Assembly (NCBI RefSeq): GCF_023715465.1
Contig: NZ_JAMBOE010000024.1
Span: 1-62,695 of the forward strand
Length of the DNA stretch: 62,695 bases
Direction: 5' to 3'
Source: Paenibacillus macerans
GTDB taxonomy: Bacteria; Bacillota; Bacilli; Paenibacillales; Paenibacillaceae
Both the position numbers and the translations under genes were made by a program. Each line of letters begins with the position of its first letter. Position 1 is the first letter of the stretch. Positions 61,088 to 62,695 of this stretch are shown here, piece after piece. The notes below the pieces were generated by a model. It saw only the letters and a list, made by a program, of their open reading frames with translations. It had not been told where the DNA came from and searched no databases.

Positions 61088-61720
61088 TTAAAACTTGTTG
61101 TAGCTGACAAATTCCCCAACCGGTTTACGGTAACCACGCGGCCGGAAGCTGGAAGTATCCTCCTTGCCGATCGCGATAAGCATGGCCGGGACATAATTGT
61201 CCGGGACCTGCAGCAGCTTGCGCATTTCATCCGGGTCAAAACCGATCATCGGGCACGTATCCCATCCTTTGTCTTTGGCGATCAGCATAAACTGCATGGC
61301 CGACAAGCTGGCGCTGCGGATCGCTTCATCCCTCTTAAATTCCTCACCCCGGCTCTCATAAAAACCTATCGTGTCCGAGACAAGTTGATCGTACTCCTGC
61401 TTGCTGAGCACGCCCAGGTTAAGCAGCCCTTCGTTCATCGCCGCGGCATCCTTGTGAGCGTCAAGCTTGCCCAACACCAGGATCGCTGCCGAAGCGGTCC
61501 GGACTTTGTATTGCTTTCCCGCTGCTTCGTATACTTTCTCCTTCAAATCGGGGTCTTTTACGACCACATAATGGGCATGCTGCAGATTAAACGCAGACGG
61601 AGCGTATTTAACGAGGTTGAACATCTCGTCCAGTTCCTTGTTATCCATTTCCACCCCAGGGATAAATTTATTCGCCGAACGGCGGGATTTAACTAATGAT
61701 GCGAAATCATGATCAGTCAT
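61088..61720 (-). CDS. mhqN: Nitroreductase, MhqN-like
   Basis: A 210-residue FMN-dependent NAD(P)H oxidoreductase of the nitroreductase family (RRSANKFIPG, YAPSAFNLQHAHYVV, GWDTCPMIGFDPDEMRKLL). It reduces quinones or nitro compounds, probably to protect thiols. It is the first gene of the mhqN-mhqO-mhqD unit, with AAGGAGGAG before its ATG and a candidate MhqR site 51-68 bp upstream. Confidence 0.9.
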   Translation of the reverse strand: MTDHDFASLVKSRRSANKFIPGVEMDNKELDEMFNLVKYAPSAFNLQHAHYVVVKDPDLKEKVYEAAGKQYKVRTASAAILVLGKLDAHKDAAAMNEGLLNLGVLSKQEYDQLVSDTIGFYESRGEEFKRDEAIRSASLSAMQFMLIAKDKGWDTCPMIGFDPDEMRKLLQVPDNYVPAMLIAIGKEDTSSFRPRGYRKPVGEFVSYNKF

Positions 61721-61770
61721 AATTGCTCCTCCTTCACCTCGGAAATGCCAAATGCATTCATTTAAAGAAT

Positions 61771-61788
61771 CTCTACATTAAGATATTG
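61771..61788. promoter_or_regulatory. Candidate MhqR operator before mhqN
   Basis: TCTCTACATTAAGATATT matches the palindromic site upstream of mhqR (62455-62472) at 15 of 18 positions, including 11 identical bases at one end. Its place in the promoter region of the mhq operon fits MhqR repression. Confidence 0.65.
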
Positions 61789-61889
61789 GGAGTGGCAACA
61801 GGTCGGGGTCATCCAAAAGACGCCCCAGAAAGCCTACGCAACGAACCTATCGTTTCACCTTGCCATCAAACCCATCGGCCGATTCTTGC

Positions 61890-62348
61890 CTATTTGAAGC
61901 CCTCTTCCTTATAGCTGTCTTCGGCATGCTTGCCGAGCTTTTTCAACAGTTTGGCGGCCGTTTGCATTTCCTCCGGCGACAGCCCGCCCATCACCTCTTC
62001 AATCAGTTTCGTATGCCGGGGGAACACTTCTTCAATAAATTGCTTACCCTGCTCAGTAATTTCCGCATACACCAGACGCCGGTCTTCCTTGCAGGTTTTA
62101 CGGGTCACAAATCCCTTTTTCTCCAGCTTGTCGACCGTGTACGTAATGTTGCCGCTGCTCATCAGCACTTTGTTCCCGATCTGCTGGGTTGGCTGGCGCC
62201 CCTTGTGGTACAGCAGCTCCAACACACCGAATTCGGTGCGGGTCAACCCGTACTCGCGGATTGATTTGTCGCTGTGCGCATGCACCCACTGGCTTGCCCG
62301 AGATAGTACGACCAACAGATGCAAAGCCTCGTTTTGCACTCTATCCAC
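61890..62348 (-). CDS. mhqR: MarR-family repressor, MhqR-like
   Basis: A 152-residue MarR regulator with winged helix at about 30-100 (PTQQIGNKVLMSSGNITYTV, KLEKKGFVTRKTCKEDRRLV). In B. subtilis MhqR represses ring-cleaving dioxygenase and oxidoreductase genes until quinones appear. It starts with GTG at 62348, with GGAGGTG upstream. Two palindromes lie 84-124 bp upstream, so it probably represses itself as well as the divergently spaced mhqNOD unit. Confidence 0.9.
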   Translation of the reverse strand: MDRVQNEALHLLVVLSRASQWVHAHSDKSIREYGLTRTEFGVLELLYHKGRQPTQQIGNKVLMSSGNITYTVDKLEKKGFVTRKTCKEDRRLVYAEITEQGKQFIEEVFPRHTKLIEEVMGGLSPEEMQTAAKLLKKLGKHAEDSYKEEGFK

Positions 62349-62431
62349 GACGGTTCACCTCCAAACATTTGTTCATGTAGTTACATTTTTCTTAGATGAT
62401 ACGCGATGATAATATGCAATTTCTATAAGCC

Positions 62432-62446
62432 TTTAAGAATCTTAAA
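62432..62446. promoter_or_regulatory. Palindrome 1 upstream of mhqR
   Basis: TTTAAGA-A-TCTTAAA is a perfect 7+1+7 inverted repeat. It shares the TCTTAA half-site with palindrome 2 and may be a second MhqR site. Confidence 0.5.
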
Positions 62447-62454
62447 ACTATTTT

Positions 62455-62472
62455 TCTTAATATTAAGATATT
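62455..62472. promoter_or_regulatory. Palindrome 2 upstream of mhqR (likely MhqR operator)
   Basis: TCTTAATATTAAGA (62455-62468) is a perfect 14-bp palindrome, extended by TATT. The extended site matches the one upstream of mhqN at 15 of 18 positions. Confidence 0.65.
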
Positions 62473-62695
62473 ATTTTGATGATGTCAAGCCTTTATGTTG
62501 AAAAGAAGCAAAGGTAATTCCAGCGAAATGCAAAAGTGCAGTTGAAATGAGCCGAATTCCGATTATTAGAGCGATGAGATGCAAAAGCGGCTCGGCCCCC
62601 TAATTCCGGAGTCTACACCGTCAAAATAATGTGTGTCGTACGATTGCTCACTTTTTCAACAAATTACAGCGTTCTATGGAATTTGGCTTGATCTT
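62473..62695. other. Right edge, intergenic
   Basis: No gene is seen. ATGCAAAAG occurs at 62528 and 62579, 51 bp apart, within similar surroundings (AGCGA..ATGCAAAAG). That could be the first half of another four-unit repeat, but the inverted units are not convincing. Confidence 0.4.

Noticed and set aside
62515..62660. A fifth class of four-unit repeat at the right edge
   Set aside because: Two ATGCAAAAG copies are 51 bp apart, but no convincing inverted pair follows before the window ends.

Overview
The window looks like a Paenibacillus-type member of the Bacillota (Paenibacillaceae). The signs are strong GGAGG ribosome binding sites, Gram-positive lipoprotein-type solute-binding proteins, three YesM/YesN-type two-component systems next to sugar ABC transporters, CcpA-type cre sites, a T-box leader, TnrA/GlnR-type boxes and an Mhq quinone-stress cluster. 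No tRNA, rRNA, phage, CRISPR array or complete insertion sequence was seen. Mobile-type DNA is limited to two copies of a 167-bp element with terminal inverted repeats and about ten compound intergenic repeats.

Layout. 0.5-9.2 kb: diguanylate cyclase, small exported protein, TetR/MFS efflux pair with a palindromic operator, double GNAT protein, aldo/keto reductase, ArsR/SRPBCC operon and two gene remnants. 9.5-18.6 kb: an alpha-galactoside locus, with GH36 enzyme, binding protein, YesN and YesM on one strand and the two permeases divergent. 19.1-20.1 kb: an exported chitin-binding/crystallin/transglycosylase fusion. 20.4-28.0 kb: a luciferase-like oxidoreductase, then a second YesM/YesN pair divergent from a complete sugar ABC transporter with two cre sites. 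28.2-29.7 kb: an archaeal/fungal-type asd behind a T-box riboswitch. 30.5-33.1 kb: a GntR-uxuA-uxuB operon for glucuronate breakdown. 33.2-39.3 kb: a stalk-domain protein, a small membrane-anchored protein, a polysaccharide deacetylase, a secreted GH10 xylanase and a PL9 pectate lyase. 39.7-46.3 kb: a nitrite-assimilation locus, nirB-nirD-nirC plus a decayed siroheme methyltransferase gene, divergent from an ANTAR antiterminator and a TrpD-like protein. 46.6-56.6 kb: a xylo-oligosaccharide cluster (regulator, kinase, regulator, binding protein, two permeases, intracellular GH10) resembling the aldouronate cluster known in Paenibacillus. 56.9-58.6 kb: ECF sigma factor and DUF4179 anti-sigma pair, both with TTG starts. 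59.5-62.3 kb: an mhqD/mhqO/mhqN operon and its MarR repressor mhqR with matching operators.

How it works together. Much of the window serves plant-polymer use. Secreted xylanase and pectate lyase cut polymers, three CUT1-type ABC systems with dedicated sensors import oligomers, and intracellular GH10, GH36 and the uxu pathway finish them. Good to perfect cre sites suggest CcpA control.

Most notable. (1) The nirB leader appears to carry a complete two-hexaloop ANTAR antitermination element, with the second hairpin overlapping an intrinsic terminator, next to a divergent ANTAR gene. Two 17-bp TGTNA-N7-TNACA boxes sit upstream and one overlaps the -35, so nitrogen status and an ANTAR input probably converge on nirB. 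(2) At least ten intergenic loci carry four-unit dyad elements. Four short units, two in one orientation then two inverted, are spaced about 51, 58-72 and 51 bp apart. Four sequence classes share this spacing although their unit cores differ, and within each element the four cores vary together.
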